A DNA stretch of 64,000 bases from Sphingopyxis sp. USTB-05. Lineage in GTDB: Bacteria > Pseudomonadota > Alphaproteobacteria > Sphingomonadales > Sphingomonadaceae. Shown piece after piece: positions 1-9,283 of this stretch (positions are counted from its first letter, which is position 1; every line of letters begins with the position of its first letter). The stretch lies in NCBI RefSeq assembly GCF_023822045.1, contig NZ_CP084712.1:1798001-1862000 (forward strand). The letters run 5' to 3'. The translations under genes were made by a program, and so were the position numbers. Under the pieces are notes generated by a model, which worked only from the letters and a program-made list of their open reading frames with translations, did no database searches and was not told the DNA's origin.

Positions 1-7
1 TCGGCGA

Positions 8-1276
8 TCACCCGAGCTTGTCCTTCATGGCGTAATAGAGCAGCCCGAGCGTCGCGAGCGGGCGGCGCAGCCACTTGCCGCCGGGAAAGGGCTGCGATGG
101 CAGATTTGCGAGAATGTCGAAGCGTTCGGCGGTGCCTGCCACAGCCTCGGCAACCAGCTCGCCCGCGATGGTTGTCACCAATGCTCCATGACCCGAAAAG
201 CCGTGCGCGTGGAAGATGTTCCCGCGCCGTCCGATATGCGGCAGCCGGTTCAGCGTCACCGCGACGACGCCGCCCCAGCCATAGTCGATCTTCGCGTCGG
301 CGATCTGTGGGAACACCTTTGCCATATAAGGTCTTACGAACGCCGCGATGTCGCGCGGCGGCACCTGCGAATAGCTTTCACCGCCGCCAAAGATCAGGCG
401 TTTGTCGGCCGAGAGGCGGAAATAATTGAGCACGAAGCGGCTGTCGGCGACCGCGGCGTCGGTCGGGAGCAGTTCGTCGGCGTTCGGCAGCGGCGCGGTC
501 GCGACGTTATAATTCATGATCGGCACGGTGTAGCGGCCGAGGTCGCGCTCGACTTCGCCGATCCAACTATCGGTCGCATCGATGACGTAGCGCGCGCCGA
601 CATGCGCGCGGTCGGTCATCACGCCCGGCCCTTCGGGATTGTCGGTGATCTGGCGAACGCGCTCACCCTCCCAGATGCGGACCCCGGCGGCTTCGGCGGC
701 GCGGGCTAGGCCGATGGCGTAGTTCAGCGGGTGGAAATGACCGCCCTGCGGATCGTGGATGCCGCCATGATAGAGCGGGCTGGCGATATGGTCGCTCATG
801 GCGTGCTTCTCGACGACCGCGCTCCGATAGTCGAAGCGGTTGGCGAGATATTCGGCTTCACGCCGCATCGTAGCGAAATCCTTCGGCGTCCACGCCGCCT
901 CCAGATGACCGGCCTTCAGATCGCAGTCGATGCCATGTTTCGCGATCCGCGATTTTACACGGTTTTCGCGCCAGCACAGGTCGAACAGGGCGTCGGCGCG
1001 CTCGCGTCCGAACTCGTCTTCCAGTTCGGAGGCGGTCCAGCGAAGCCCCGGAATGAGCTGCCCGCCGTTACGGCCCGACGCGCCGAAGCCGATATGCTCG
1101 CGTTCGATCAGGATCACCGAAAAGCCTCGCTCGGCGCAGGCGAGCGCCGCCGATAGGCCGGTAAAGCCGCCGCCGATCACCGCCACATCGAACGACATAT
1201 CCCCATCAATTTCATAGGAGGATCGCCACGGATGGACGGTCGCGGCATAATAGCTGTTTGCAAGCGGATCGGTCAT
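8..1276 (-). CDS. FAD-dependent oxidoreductase, gamma-glutamylputrescine oxidase-like (PuuB family)
   Basis: A 422-residue DAO-fold flavoenzyme. The Rossmann FAD-binding motif VIGGGFTGLSAAL lies near residues 33-45 and is followed by the GFGASGRNGGQ segment typical of PuuB and related amine oxidases. The C-terminus (HGFSGHGALVTTIAGELVAEA, then FPGGKWLRRPLATLGLLYY) also matches the PuuB layout. Such enzymes oxidise gamma-glutamylated putrescine or related amines in the cytoplasm, giving an aldehyde and ammonia. Its start lies 14 bp beyond the stop of the PuuA-like gene upstream (1291-2637), so the pair is probably one operon for a glutamylated polyamine route. The family call is firm; the exact substrate is inferred from context. 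Confidence 0.85.
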   Translation of the reverse strand: MTDPLANSYYAATVHPWRSSYEIDGDMSFDVAVIGGGFTGLSAALACAERGFSVILIEREHIGFGASGRNGGQLIPGLRWTASELEDEFGRERADALFDLCWRENRVKSRIAKHGIDCDLKAGHLEAAWTPKDFATMRREAEYLANRFDYRSAVVEKHAMSDHIASPLYHGGIHDPQGGHFHPLNYAIGLARAAEAAGVRIWEGERVRQITDNPEGPGVMTDRAHVGARYVIDATDSWIGEVERDLGRYTVPIMNYNVATAPLPNADELLPTDAAVADSRFVLNYFRLSADKRLIFGGGESYSQVPPRDIAAFVRPYMAKVFPQIADAKIDYGWGGVVAVTLNRLPHIGRRGNIFHAHGFSGHGALVTTIAGELVAEAVAGTAERFDILANLPSQPFPGGKWLRRPLATLGLLYYAMKDKLG

Positions 1277-1290
1277 GGTCGCAGCGCGGG

Positions 1291-2637
1291 TCAGACCCGC
1301 ATCAACAGATGTTCGCGTTCCCAGCTCGATACCACCGACTGATAGTTGAACAGCTCATGATCCTTCACCGCGAAGAAGATTTCGAAGAAATCATCGCCGA
1401 GCAAATTGCGCACCTTCTTGCACGAGGCGAAACGGTCGAGCGCAGCCTCCAGCGTGCGGGGAAGGGTGCGTGCGCGGTTGTACGCGCTGCCGGTGATCGG
1501 CTTTGCGGGGACCATCCGGTCGACCATCCCGATATAGCCGCAGATCAGCGAGGCAGCGATCGCGAGATAGGGATTGCTGTCGGCGCCCGGCAGGCGGTTT
1601 TCGACGCGGCGGTTGTTCTTGTCCGAGATCGGCACGCGGAACCCGCACGACCTGTTGTCCTCGCCCCACTGAACGTTGATCGGCGCTGCGCTGTCGGGGC
1701 GCATGCGGCGGAAGCTGTTCACATTGGGTGCCCATAGCGGCGAGATTTGCGGCATATAGCGCACAAGCCCCGCGATATAGCTGCGGAACATCGCGCTATC
1801 GCGGCCGTTGGCGGTCGAAAACAGATTCTTGCCCGACCCCGCATCGACCACCGACTGATGAATGTGCATCGCGCTGCCCGGCTGACCCGCCATCGGGTTC
1901 GCCATGAAGGTCGCGTAGACGCTGTGCTGTTTCGCAACATTGCGCACGACGCGCTTGAAAAGGAACACTTCGTCGGCGAGCCGCAGCGGGTCGCCATGCT
2001 CGAAATTCACCTCGAGTTGCGCGGCGCCCATTTCATGGATCATCGTATCGATATCGAGCCCCATCAGCTCGCAATCGTCATAGATATGATCGATGATATC
2101 CTCATATTCGTTCATCGCCTCCAGCCCATAGGGCTGGCTTGCTGTCTCGCTGCGTCCCGACTGGCCGACGGGCGGGGTCAGCGGAAAGTCGGGGTCGGCG
2201 TTCTGCGAGACGAGGTAGAATTCGACCTCGGGCGCGATGATCGGTTTCCAGCCCTTTTCGGCATAAAGCCCGAGGACCTTCTTAAGGATCGTCCGCGGCG
2301 CGATGTCGACCTCGCTGCCGTCTCCGTTGAACGCGTCGGCGATCACGAAGGCGGTCGGCGAGGTGAAGCCGGGTGCGACGCAGATCGTGCTGGGGTCGGC
2401 GATCAATATCTTGTCGGGATCCTTGTCCCAGATATCGTCGATATCCTCGGGATAATGGCCGTCGATCGTGCATATGAAGACACTGCCCGGAATGCGCAGC
2501 GACTTGTCCTTGACGGAGGAGAGGAACTTCTTGGCCGGCAGCACCTTGCCGCGCTGAACCCCGTTGATGTCGGGAACGATACATTCGACTTCGTCGATTT
2601 TATGGTCGCTGATCCATTGTTCCAGATTGACTGACAT
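1291..2637 (-). CDS. glutamine synthetase family protein, gamma-glutamylputrescine synthetase-like (PuuA/GlnT type)
   Basis: A 448-residue type-I glutamine synthetase fold. The beta-grasp domain is at the N-terminus (about 10-110) and the catalytic domain follows, with PEVEFYLV, the MGAAQLEVNFEHGD metal-binding stretch, the SAMHIHQSV nucleotide loop and the ENRLPGADSNPYLAIAA segment. The frame is open 162 bp further upstream, but homology begins at MSVNLEQWISDHKID, so that ATG is taken as the start. Family members ligate glutamate to ammonia or amines using ATP. Beside a PuuB-like oxidase and an omega-aminotransferase, ligation of a polyamine is more likely than housekeeping glutamine synthesis. 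No adenylylation-loop call is made. Confidence 0.85.
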   Translation of the reverse strand: MSVNLEQWISDHKIDEVECIVPDINGVQRGKVLPAKKFLSSVKDKSLRIPGSVFICTIDGHYPEDIDDIWDKDPDKILIADPSTICVAPGFTSPTAFVIADAFNGDGSEVDIAPRTILKKVLGLYAEKGWKPIIAPEVEFYLVSQNADPDFPLTPPVGQSGRSETASQPYGLEAMNEYEDIIDHIYDDCELMGLDIDTMIHEMGAAQLEVNFEHGDPLRLADEVFLFKRVVRNVAKQHSVYATFMANPMAGQPGSAMHIHQSVVDAGSGKNLFSTANGRDSAMFRSYIAGLVRYMPQISPLWAPNVNSFRRMRPDSAAPINVQWGEDNRSCGFRVPISDKNNRRVENRLPGADSNPYLAIAASLICGYIGMVDRMVPAKPITGSAYNRARTLPRTLEAALDRFASCKKVRNLLGDDFFEIFFAVKDHELFNYQSVVSSWEREHLLMRV

Positions 2638-2882
2638 GAGCCCCCGATTGGGCCGAGGAGTCGGCCCGTTGTGGAGAGGGTAGCGTATCGCAAGCTTTCC
2701 ACGAGCGCCAGTGGGGGCAGCTATTCGGCCATTTCCGGCATGATTATATGCCCGATTCTTTGCTTGCGCGAAATGGGCAGGCGGCCATCCTGGTATCACG
2801 GGCTTGACCCGGCGTCGGCCTTTTCTCCAAGTAGGACGACGCGCCGACGCTATCCCGTGTGCGCAACAAGGAGACGATGGTG

Positions 2883-4199
2883 ATGAGGGGCGACAATGAC
2901 CGGCTGGCTTCCTTCTGGATGCCCTTTACCGCCAATCGTTCGTACAAGGCGCACCCGCGCCAGCTCGTCTCTGCGAGCGGGATGTATTACCAGTCGTCGG
3001 ACGGGCGCGATGTGCTCGACGGAACTTCAGGCCTTTGGTGCAGCAACGCAGGCCATTGCCGACCCGAGATTACCGAGGCGATCGCCAACGCCGCGGCGAC
3101 CCTCGATTTTGCGCCAACCTTCCAGCTCGGGCATCCGCTTCCGTTCGAACTGGCGGAGCGGCTCGCCGCCCTGATGCCAGCGGGGCTCGACCGCATCTTT
3201 TTCACCAACAGCGGGTCGGAGTCGGTCGATACCGCGCTCAAGATTGCGCTCAATATCCAGCGCGCGAAGGGGGAGGGCACGCGGACGCGGCTGATAGGGC
3301 GTGAGCGCGGCTATCATGGCACCGGCTTTGGTGGGATCAGCGTTGGCGGCCTCGTGAACAATCGCCGCGCCTTTGGCGGGGGATTGCCCGGCGTCGATCA
3401 TATCCGCCATACGCACGACATCGAACGCAACGCCTTCACCCGCGGGTTCCCGCACCATGGAGCCGAACTCGCCGACGATCTCCAGCGCCTCGTCGACCTG
3501 CACGGCGCCGATACGATCGCGGCAGTGATCGTCGAGCCGATGGCGGGCTCGACCGGCGTGCTCGTCCCGCCCGTCGGCTATCTCCAGCGCCTGCGCGACA
3601 TTTGTGACCGGCATGGCATCATCCTGATCTTCGACGAGGTGATCACCGCTTTCGGCCGCGTCGGCGGAGCAACGGCGGCAGGACAATGGGGCGTGACTCC
3701 CGATATCATCACGATGGCCAAGGGCCTTACCAATGCGGCGGTGCCGATGGGTGCGGTGGCGGTGAAGCGCGAACTTCATGATGCGGTGATCGACAACGTG
3801 CCGGGCGGGATCGAGCTGTTTCACGGCTATACCTATTCGGGGCACCCGCTGGCGAGCGCCGCTGGTCTTGCAACGCTCGACCTCTATGCCCGGGACGGGC
3901 TGTTCGACCGTGCGGGCGAACTGTCAGGCTATTGGGAAGATGCCGCGCACAACCTGAAGGGTGCGCGCCATGTCATCGACATTCGCACGATCGGTCTTGT
4001 CGCCGGGATCGAACTCGAGCCGCGCCCGGGGGCTCCCACCGCACGCGCGATGGAATTGTTCCATGCGTGTTTCGACAATGGCCTGCTGGTACGCGCGACC
4101 GGCGACATCATTGCGCTGTCGCCGCCGCTGATCGTCGAAAAAAGCCAGATCGACGAGATGTTCGGGAGGCTGGGCGAGCTGTTGGATGGGATCGCCTAG
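2883..4199 (+). CDS. class-III PLP-dependent aminotransferase, omega-amino acid/beta-alanine:pyruvate type
   Basis: A fold-type-I PLP aminotransferase of 438 residues. The N-terminal FWMPFTANR block and DGTSGLWCSNAGHCRPEI are characteristic of omega-amino-acid:pyruvate transaminases. The PLP aspartate sits in LIFDEVITAFGRVG and the Schiff-base lysine in TMAKGLTNAAVPMG. AAGGAG at 2868-2873 lies 9 nt before the ATG at 2883; the upstream GTG (2859) and ATG (2877) are in frame but worse placed. It is divergent from the PuuA/PuuB-like pair across a 245-bp gap and plausibly handles amino groups from the same amine-degradation route. The substrate is inferred. Confidence 0.87.
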   Translation: MRGDNDRLASFWMPFTANRSYKAHPRQLVSASGMYYQSSDGRDVLDGTSGLWCSNAGHCRPEITEAIANAAATLDFAPTFQLGHPLPFELAERLAALMPAGLDRIFFTNSGSESVDTALKIALNIQRAKGEGTRTRLIGRERGYHGTGFGGISVGGLVNNRRAFGGGLPGVDHIRHTHDIERNAFTRGFPHHGAELADDLQRLVDLHGADTIAAVIVEPMAGSTGVLVPPVGYLQRLRDICDRHGIILIFDEVITAFGRVGGATAAGQWGVTPDIITMAKGLTNAAVPMGAVAVKRELHDAVIDNVPGGIELFHGYTYSGHPLASAAGLATLDLYARDGLFDRAGELSGYWEDAAHNLKGARHVIDIRTIGLVAGIELEPRPGAPTARAMELFHACFDNGLLVRATGDIIALSPPLIVEKSQIDEMFGRLGELLDGIA

Positions 4200-4294
4200 G
4201 ATAGTCGATCCGGGGTTAGGTTATTGCGCTGCCAAACAATGCACCGCGCAGCCAGTGATGCAGGCACGCGCTATTGCGATAGACGGCCGACCAT

Positions 4295-5527
4295 CTACGC
4301 CTGACCCGCCAGCGGAAATGCCACCGAAACGCGCGTTCCCTTGCCAAGCTCGCTCGCGATATCAAGCTGCCCCTGATGACGCTCGCTGATGTGCTTGACG
4401 ATCGCGAGGCCGAGGCCGGTGCCGCCGACCGAGCGGCTGCGCGCTTCGTCGACACGATAGAAGCGTTCGGTCAGGCGCGGCAGATGATCAGGCGCGATGC
4501 CGTCGCCCTCGTCGCTGACAGACAGCCGGACCCGACGGCCTTCGCGCGCCAGTTCGACCGTCACGGGCGTTCCAGCGTGGCCATATTTCATCGCGTTCGA
4601 AATGATATTGTGCGCGAGCTGCCCCAACTGCGCTTCGTCGCCGAACATTGGTTGCGGTTCGTTGCCCAGGCTTGCGACGATGTCTTTCGCGCGCGCCTGT
4701 TCGCTGTCGCGCAACTGCGCGATGGTCGTCTTGACGATTGCGGCAAGATCGACCTGTGCGGTGGGGCGGCGAAAACGGTCGGCCTCGACGCGCGAGATCG
4801 AGAGCAGGTCGATCACCAATTGTTGCATCCGTCCGGCCTCGCGGTGGATGATCGAAAGGAAGCGGCTTCGGGTCGGCGCATCGGTGTCGCCGTTCATGTC
4901 CTGCAAGGTTTCGACATAGCCCAAGATTGCCGCCAGCGGGGTCCTGAGTTCGTGGCTGGCATTGGCGACAAAATCGGATCGCATCCGGTCGGCAGCGTCG
5001 ATGGCCGAACGGTCGGACAGGAAGATGATATTCTCGCTACCCGACAATGCAGCGATCCGCATCGTCCAGCGTTGGCCGGGGCGCGGAAAGTCGATCAGAT
5101 TGACAGTTTCGAGCGGAAGGTTCGCGTCGATTTGCGAAAGCCAGTCGGTTGCCGCGGGATGGCGGATCGCGGTGCGGACATCCGCCCCGACAATATGCCG
5201 GCCAAGCAACCGGATCGCCGCGTCGTTGGCGATGGTCACAATATTGTCGGCGGTTCCGATCAGGGGCTCTTTTTCCTGATCGACCCAATGGGCAAAATCG
5301 GGGTGGCGGAGCAACGAGATCGGCGGGGCGACGGCAGCTACGGCGCCGACGTCCTTCGTGGCTGGCAAGGACATGGGTAGCGCGCTGTAGACCGTCGCCG
5401 CGGCGAGAAAACCCGCAAGCACCATGATCGCAATCGACAGCGGATCGCCCCCGGCCAGCGTGGCAAAGATCGCCGCGATGGCGACCAGCGTCAAAGCGAT
5501 GACCAGGCTGGAAAGGCGATCGAACAT
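4295..5527 (-). CDS. sensor histidine kinase, PhoR-like
   Basis: A membrane histidine kinase of 410 residues. Two hydrophobic helices (about 8-60) precede a PAS-like region, then the H-box NASHELRTPLAAILGYVETL with the phospho-acceptor His. The ATPase domain has the N-box NIISNAMKYG, G1 DEGDGIA, F-box RFYRVDEARSR and G2 GGTGLGLAIVKHI. The short loops and HELRTPL/RVD/SR pattern are like PhoR. The frame extends upstream to an ATG at 5659, but that region lacks hydrophobic character and a good ribosome site, so MFDRLSSL at 5527 was chosen. No response regulator or pst gene is adjacent, so the phosphate-sensing role is a family inference. It is convergent with the aminotransferase. Confidence 0.8.
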   Translation of the reverse strand: MFDRLSSLVIALTLVAIAAIFATLAGGDPLSIAIMVLAGFLAAATVYSALPMSLPATKDVGAVAAVAPPISLLRHPDFAHWVDQEKEPLIGTADNIVTIANDAAIRLLGRHIVGADVRTAIRHPAATDWLSQIDANLPLETVNLIDFPRPGQRWTMRIAALSGSENIIFLSDRSAIDAADRMRSDFVANASHELRTPLAAILGYVETLQDMNGDTDAPTRSRFLSIIHREAGRMQQLVIDLLSISRVEADRFRRPTAQVDLAAIVKTTIAQLRDSEQARAKDIVASLGNEPQPMFGDEAQLGQLAHNIISNAMKYGHAGTPVTVELAREGRRVRLSVSDEGDGIAPDHLPRLTERFYRVDEARSRSVGGTGLGLAIVKHISERHQGQLDIASELGKGTRVSVAFPLAGQA

Positions 5528-5676
5528 CGTCGCTGCGCCTCGCACGAAGCGGGGATCGAGCGCAAGGATGTTTACGGTAATTAACGTCCCTTCGGCGAAT
5601 GTCCCAAAGCGGGAAGGGCGAGGGGGCGGGCCGTCTTTTGCTTTTCCTTGACGGCTCATTAGGTTATGCGCGCGGC

Positions 5677-6090
5677 ATGGAAAACGGCGACATTCCCGAC
5701 GAAAATCCCGCAGGGGCGGACGAGGCTATTCCTTCGCGGCGAAGAATGCTGGCGCTCGGCGCGATGGGTGTGTCGGCCGCACTGACGATCCGCCCCGCCT
5801 TTGCGCAGACTGCGGTGTCGGTAATGAACTGTGAGATCCCCGTTCCGGGACCGACCGGCGCCGGCAAATATATCGATACGGCGGGCAAGCTGGTTCCGCC
5901 GGGCACCAAGGGCGCCTTTCCGGGCTCGCCTCGCCCGTTTACAGGCGAGGAAGTGAAGCGCGCCTTCCGTGGGCAGACGCTGCCGGGCACGACCTACAAC
6001 CAGTCGCAGGCCTATCTTCAATATATCCGGCGCTTGCAGGCGGGGCAGAGCGGCTTTACCTGTTTCGCATCGATCACGACGACGCGCTGA
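5677..6090 (+). CDS. secreted protein of unknown function with twin-arginine-like signal
   Basis: A 137-residue protein I do not recognise beyond its export signal. An acidic N-terminus is followed by SRRRMLALGAMGVSAALTI and an A-F-A cleavage-like site before QTAVSV, near residue 43. The two-arginine motif followed by a moderate hydrophobic stretch suggests Tat export, but the consensus SRRxFLK is incomplete. The mature part contains two cysteines (near MNCEIP and FTCFAS) that could form a disulphide. It is divergent from the PhoR-like kinase. No transmembrane segment or known catalytic motif is visible after the signal. Confidence 0.6.
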   Translation: MENGDIPDENPAGADEAIPSRRRMLALGAMGVSAALTIRPAFAQTAVSVMNCEIPVPGPTGAGKYIDTAGKLVPPGTKGAFPGSPRPFTGEEVKRAFRGQTLPGTTYNQSQAYLQYIRRLQAGQSGFTCFASITTTR

Positions 6091-6147
6091 TTTTCGTTCC
6101 TTTGAGGCGATGTCGGTTCAGCCGCGCCGCCAGCCAAAGGAATTTCT

Positions 6148-7149
6148 GTGAAACTAGCTTCGCTCAAACAGGGTCGCGACGGTCGCTTGGTCGTCGTTTC
6201 GGACGATCTCGCCTGGTATGCCGATGCGGGCCAGATCGTGCCGACGATGCAGGCGGCGCTGGACAATTGGGCCTATGCCGCACCCCGGCTTGCGGCGCTG
6301 GCCGAGGATCTCAACCATGATGCGATCCCGAAGGACCGGTTTCATGAGCATGACGCCGCATCGCCGCTGCCGCGCGCCTATCAATGGGCGGACGGCAGCG
6401 CTTATGTGAACCATGTCGCGCTGGTGCGGCAGGCGCGCGGGGCCGAAATGCCCGACAGCTTCTGGCAAGATCCGCTGATGTATCAGGGCGGAAGCGACGC
6501 GTTCCTGGGACCTCGCGACCCGATCCCGCTCGGCGATCCGGCCTGGGGCTGCGACATGGAGGCCGAGGTCGTCGTCGTCACCGGCGACGTTCCCAAAGGC
6601 ATTGACGCGATTGCGGCGCGCGACACGATACTGCTCGTCGGGCTGACCAACGACGTATCGCTCCGTGGGCTGATCCCGGCGGAGCTCGCCAAGGGTTTCG
6701 GCTTTTTCCAGTCGAAGCCGTCGAGCGCGATGTCGCCGGTGTTCGTTACGCCTGACGCGCTTGGTGAACGCTGGAAGGATGGCAAGCTGCACGGCACGCT
6801 GTCGGTCGACCTCAACGGCCAGCCGCTGGGGCGCGCCGATGCGGGGGTCGACATGACTTTCGATTTTGGGGCGCTCATCGCCCATGCGGCGAAGACACGT
6901 GATCTGGGCGCCGGCACGATCATCGGATCGGGCACGGTGTCGAATCGCGACGCCGATGGCGGGCCGGGCAGGCCGATCGCCGCGGGCGGCCTGGGCTATA
7001 GCTGCCTGGCCGAAGTGCGGACGGTGGAAACGATCCAGCAGGGCGAGCCGAAGACGCCGTTCATGCAGCAGGGCGACACGGTTCGCATCTGGATGGACGA
7101 CGACCGCCATCACAGCATCTTCGGCGCGATCGAGCAGCGCGTCGGCTGA
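6148..7149 (+). CDS. fumarylacetoacetate hydrolase family protein
   Basis: A 333-residue FAH-superfamily enzyme; the GTG start has a purine-rich site (CAAAGGA) 8-9 nt upstream. The N-terminal cap (about 1-110) is followed by the catalytic beta-sandwich with the metal-binding acidic segment WGCDMEAEVVVVTGDVP and the stretches GLTNDVSLR and GAGTIIGSGTVSN. The domain order is that of full-length fumarylacetoacetases of aromatic amino acid breakdown rather than the short 220-residue hydrolases. No tyrosine-degradation genes are alongside, so it may hydrolyse another 2,4-diketo acid. A symmetrical hairpin follows immediately (7156-7183). Confidence 0.82.
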   Translation: MKLASLKQGRDGRLVVVSDDLAWYADAGQIVPTMQAALDNWAYAAPRLAALAEDLNHDAIPKDRFHEHDAASPLPRAYQWADGSAYVNHVALVRQARGAEMPDSFWQDPLMYQGGSDAFLGPRDPIPLGDPAWGCDMEAEVVVVTGDVPKGIDAIAARDTILLVGLTNDVSLRGLIPAELAKGFGFFQSKPSSAMSPVFVTPDALGERWKDGKLHGTLSVDLNGQPLGRADAGVDMTFDFGALIAHAAKTRDLGAGTIIGSGTVSNRDADGGPGRPIAAGGLGYSCLAEVRTVETIQQGEPKTPFMQQGDTVRIWMDDDRHHSIFGAIEQRVG

Positions 7150-7155
7150 TAGCAA

Positions 7156-7183
7156 GAGAGGGCGGAATTGCTTCCGCCCTCTC
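7156..7183. terminator. symmetrical hairpin between convergent FAH and tadC genes
   Basis: An 11-bp perfect inverted repeat (GAGAGGGCGGA / TCCGCCCTCTC) with a 6-nt loop starts 6 bp after the FAH-family stop and lies 26 bp beyond the tadC stop. No T-run follows in either direction, so it is a terminator-like or mRNA-end-protecting hairpin serving both convergent genes rather than a textbook intrinsic terminator. Confidence 0.6.
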
Positions 7184-7209
7184 CCGATCTTACTCGCGCT
7201 ACCGCTTGT

Positions 7210-8247
7210 TTAGCCGAAGCTGCCGCCGGACATCGCGTCGCTCAGCGAACATGCTGCTGGGCCGAGAATGACGATGAACAGCACCGGCAGGATGAACAGA
7301 ATGAGCGGCACGGTCATGATTGCGGGCAAACGAGCTGCCTTTTCCTCAGCGCGCATCATGCGTTCATTCCGGAATTCGGCCGACAGAACGCGAAGCGCGC
7401 TCGCAAGCGGCGTGCCGTATTTTTCGGTCTGGATCATCGTCGTGACCACGCCCTTCACCGACTCCAGATTCACGCGGTAAGCGAAGTTTTCGAAGGCCTG
7501 ACGGCGCTCGGTCAAGAAGCCGAGTTCGATCGACGTCAGAGCGAATTCTTCGCCGAGTTCGGGATAAGCGCGGCCCAGTTCCTTCGAGACGCGGGCGAAG
7601 GCGGAGTCGACGGTCAAGCCGGCCTCGGCGCAGATGACGAGTAGATCGAGCGCATCGGGAAGACCTTTACGGATCGCGTCGGTGCGCTTCTGGCGCATAT
7701 TGTTGACGAACAGATCGGGCGCCTTGTAGCCTATGATCAATGCACCCATGGTGGACATTGAGCGTTTGAACGGCGTCAGATCGGGCCACATGTCGACCCA
7801 GTAGATCAGCAAGACGGCGAGCCCACCGAACAGGATCGGGAGGACCATGCGGCCAAAAATTACCGCCACGGCGAGATCCTTTGACCGGATACCGGCCTGC
7901 GCCAGCTTTTGCTGGACCTCTTTTATCTGCCCATCCTGCAACACCTGAAGCCTGTCGAGGAAGGTACGCATCCGGTCGGCCGTCTGGTTCTTGCGAACCA
8001 GGCGAGCACGACGCTTCGCGGTCGAGGCGGTGATACCCGCCTTCAACTGTTCGCGACGATCGTTGAGGGCCTTGACCCGCTTAGTCATCGGATTGCGAAC
8101 GGTTAGCGCGTTGTAAATCGCGAAAAGGACCGCAAATACGCCGACGGCCGCGAGCATGGTACCCGCCCATACGACGTCGATGCCCAGAATTTTCGGACCC
8201 GCCTGCGCGCCTGAAAAGGCCGAACTAAGTAGGAGGCTGCTGTTCAT
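7210..8247 (-). CDS. tadC: Tad pilus inner-membrane platform protein TadC
   Basis: A 345-residue type II/IV secretion F-domain protein and last gene of the Tad cluster. A helix near residues 25-45 precedes a charged region, two helices follow around 125-175, then the cytoplasmic F domain with LPDALDLLVICAEAGLTVDSAFARV, and C-terminal helices (LPAIMTVPLILFILPVLFIVIL). With TadB it forms the platform on which pilin subunits are extruded. It starts 12 bp after the tadB stop, so the two are co-transcribed. The platform normally works with the ATPase CpaF/TadA, which is not encoded here. Confidence 0.92.
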   Translation of the reverse strand: MNSSLLLSSAFSGAQAGPKILGIDVVWAGTMLAAVGVFAVLFAIYNALTVRNPMTKRVKALNDRREQLKAGITASTAKRRARLVRKNQTADRMRTFLDRLQVLQDGQIKEVQQKLAQAGIRSKDLAVAVIFGRMVLPILFGGLAVLLIYWVDMWPDLTPFKRSMSTMGALIIGYKAPDLFVNNMRQKRTDAIRKGLPDALDLLVICAEAGLTVDSAFARVSKELGRAYPELGEEFALTSIELGFLTERRQAFENFAYRVNLESVKGVVTTMIQTEKYGTPLASALRVLSAEFRNERMMRAEEKAARLPAIMTVPLILFILPVLFIVILGPAACSLSDAMSGGSFG

Positions 8248-8259
8248 TTCTATGCCCCC

Positions 8260-9228
8260 TCAGATTTCAAAGTTGACCATTTTGGCCATGATGCCGGCGC
8301 CGATGCTCATCCAGATGAGACCACCCAACCCGGCGATGATGAGGCGCTCTTCGTAGAAGAAGCCTCCCAGATAGCTGGGGTTCATCGACCAGACGACGCC
8401 GAAGACGAAGAAGGGCAACGAGCCGACGATATAGGCGGAAGCCTTCGCTTCCGACGACATCGCACGAATTTTGAGCTTCATCTGAGCGCGCTTGCGCAGA
8501 ACGTCCGACAGATTGGCCAGCGTTTCGGCCAGATTGCCGCCGGTTTCGCGCTGAATCTGGATCGTGATGCAAAAGAACTGGAATTCGGGAGTGCCGAGCA
8601 TATCGGCCGATTCCTGCAATGCCGCTTCCATCGTGTTGCCGATGCGGATGCGTTCAATGATGCCCTTGAACTCCTCGCCGACGGGGCCGGGTAGCTCGTG
8701 GCTGACGACCTGGAAGGTTTCGGTGACCGGCAAACCCGACTTCAGACCGCGTACCAGAAGGTCGATCGCATCAGGAAAGCGGGCGTTGAATTTGGCGATG
8801 CGCCGCTTGATCGCCGATCCGACAACAAAATAGGGCAAGCCGAGCGCGAGGAACAAGCCGACCAGCCCGGCCATCAGAATTGGCGCGCGAACGATGAGCA
8901 TGGCGCCGGTTACCACGACGAACACGATCATCGACGCGAACATATATTGCGTGAGGGTCCAGCTCTTGCCGGTCCTGCGTATCCGCTTCTCCAACTCGTC
9001 GCGACGGGGAAGCAGCGCGGTCAGCGATGAATCACCCTTGCGTCCTGACTGAATCGTTTTGCGCATCTGGGCCGCAACTACGGCTTCGGTCGAGTTCGCG
9101 TGACGGTCCTTGACCATCGCCAGCCGCCGCGTCTTCGCCTTTCCGGACGACGGTCCGCCGAGCAGGAACATGAGGAGGGCAAAAGCCAGGAAGGCCCCTG
9201 CGATGATAAGGATGACTGGCAGATTCAT
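8260..9228 (-). CDS. tadB: Tad pilus inner-membrane platform protein TadB
   Basis: A 322-residue F-domain protein. An N-terminal helix (3-25) and a central hydrophobic pair (about 95-135) lead to the F domain with FPDAIDLLVRGLKSGLPVTETFQVV and the conserved FFCITIQIQRETGGNLAETLANLS segment, and two C-terminal helices. It is the partner of TadC in the inner-membrane assembly complex for Flp-type pili. It lies 55 bp downstream of cpaE, exactly where cpaF/tadA sits in the standard tad operon; nothing of that ATPase gene remains in this gap. Confidence 0.92.
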   Translation of the reverse strand: MNLPVILIIAGAFLAFALLMFLLGGPSSGKAKTRRLAMVKDRHANSTEAVVAAQMRKTIQSGRKGDSSLTALLPRRDELEKRIRRTGKSWTLTQYMFASMIVFVVVTGAMLIVRAPILMAGLVGLFLALGLPYFVVGSAIKRRIAKFNARFPDAIDLLVRGLKSGLPVTETFQVVSHELPGPVGEEFKGIIERIRIGNTMEAALQESADMLGTPEFQFFCITIQIQRETGGNLAETLANLSDVLRKRAQMKLKIRAMSSEAKASAYIVGSLPFFVFGVVWSMNPSYLGGFFYEERLIIAGLGGLIWMSIGAGIMAKMVNFEI

Positions 9229-9283
9229 GGTCAGCTGATGCCCGCTTCTATCGCTGGACGTGGCGACGGCCCGGGGGCCGCCA

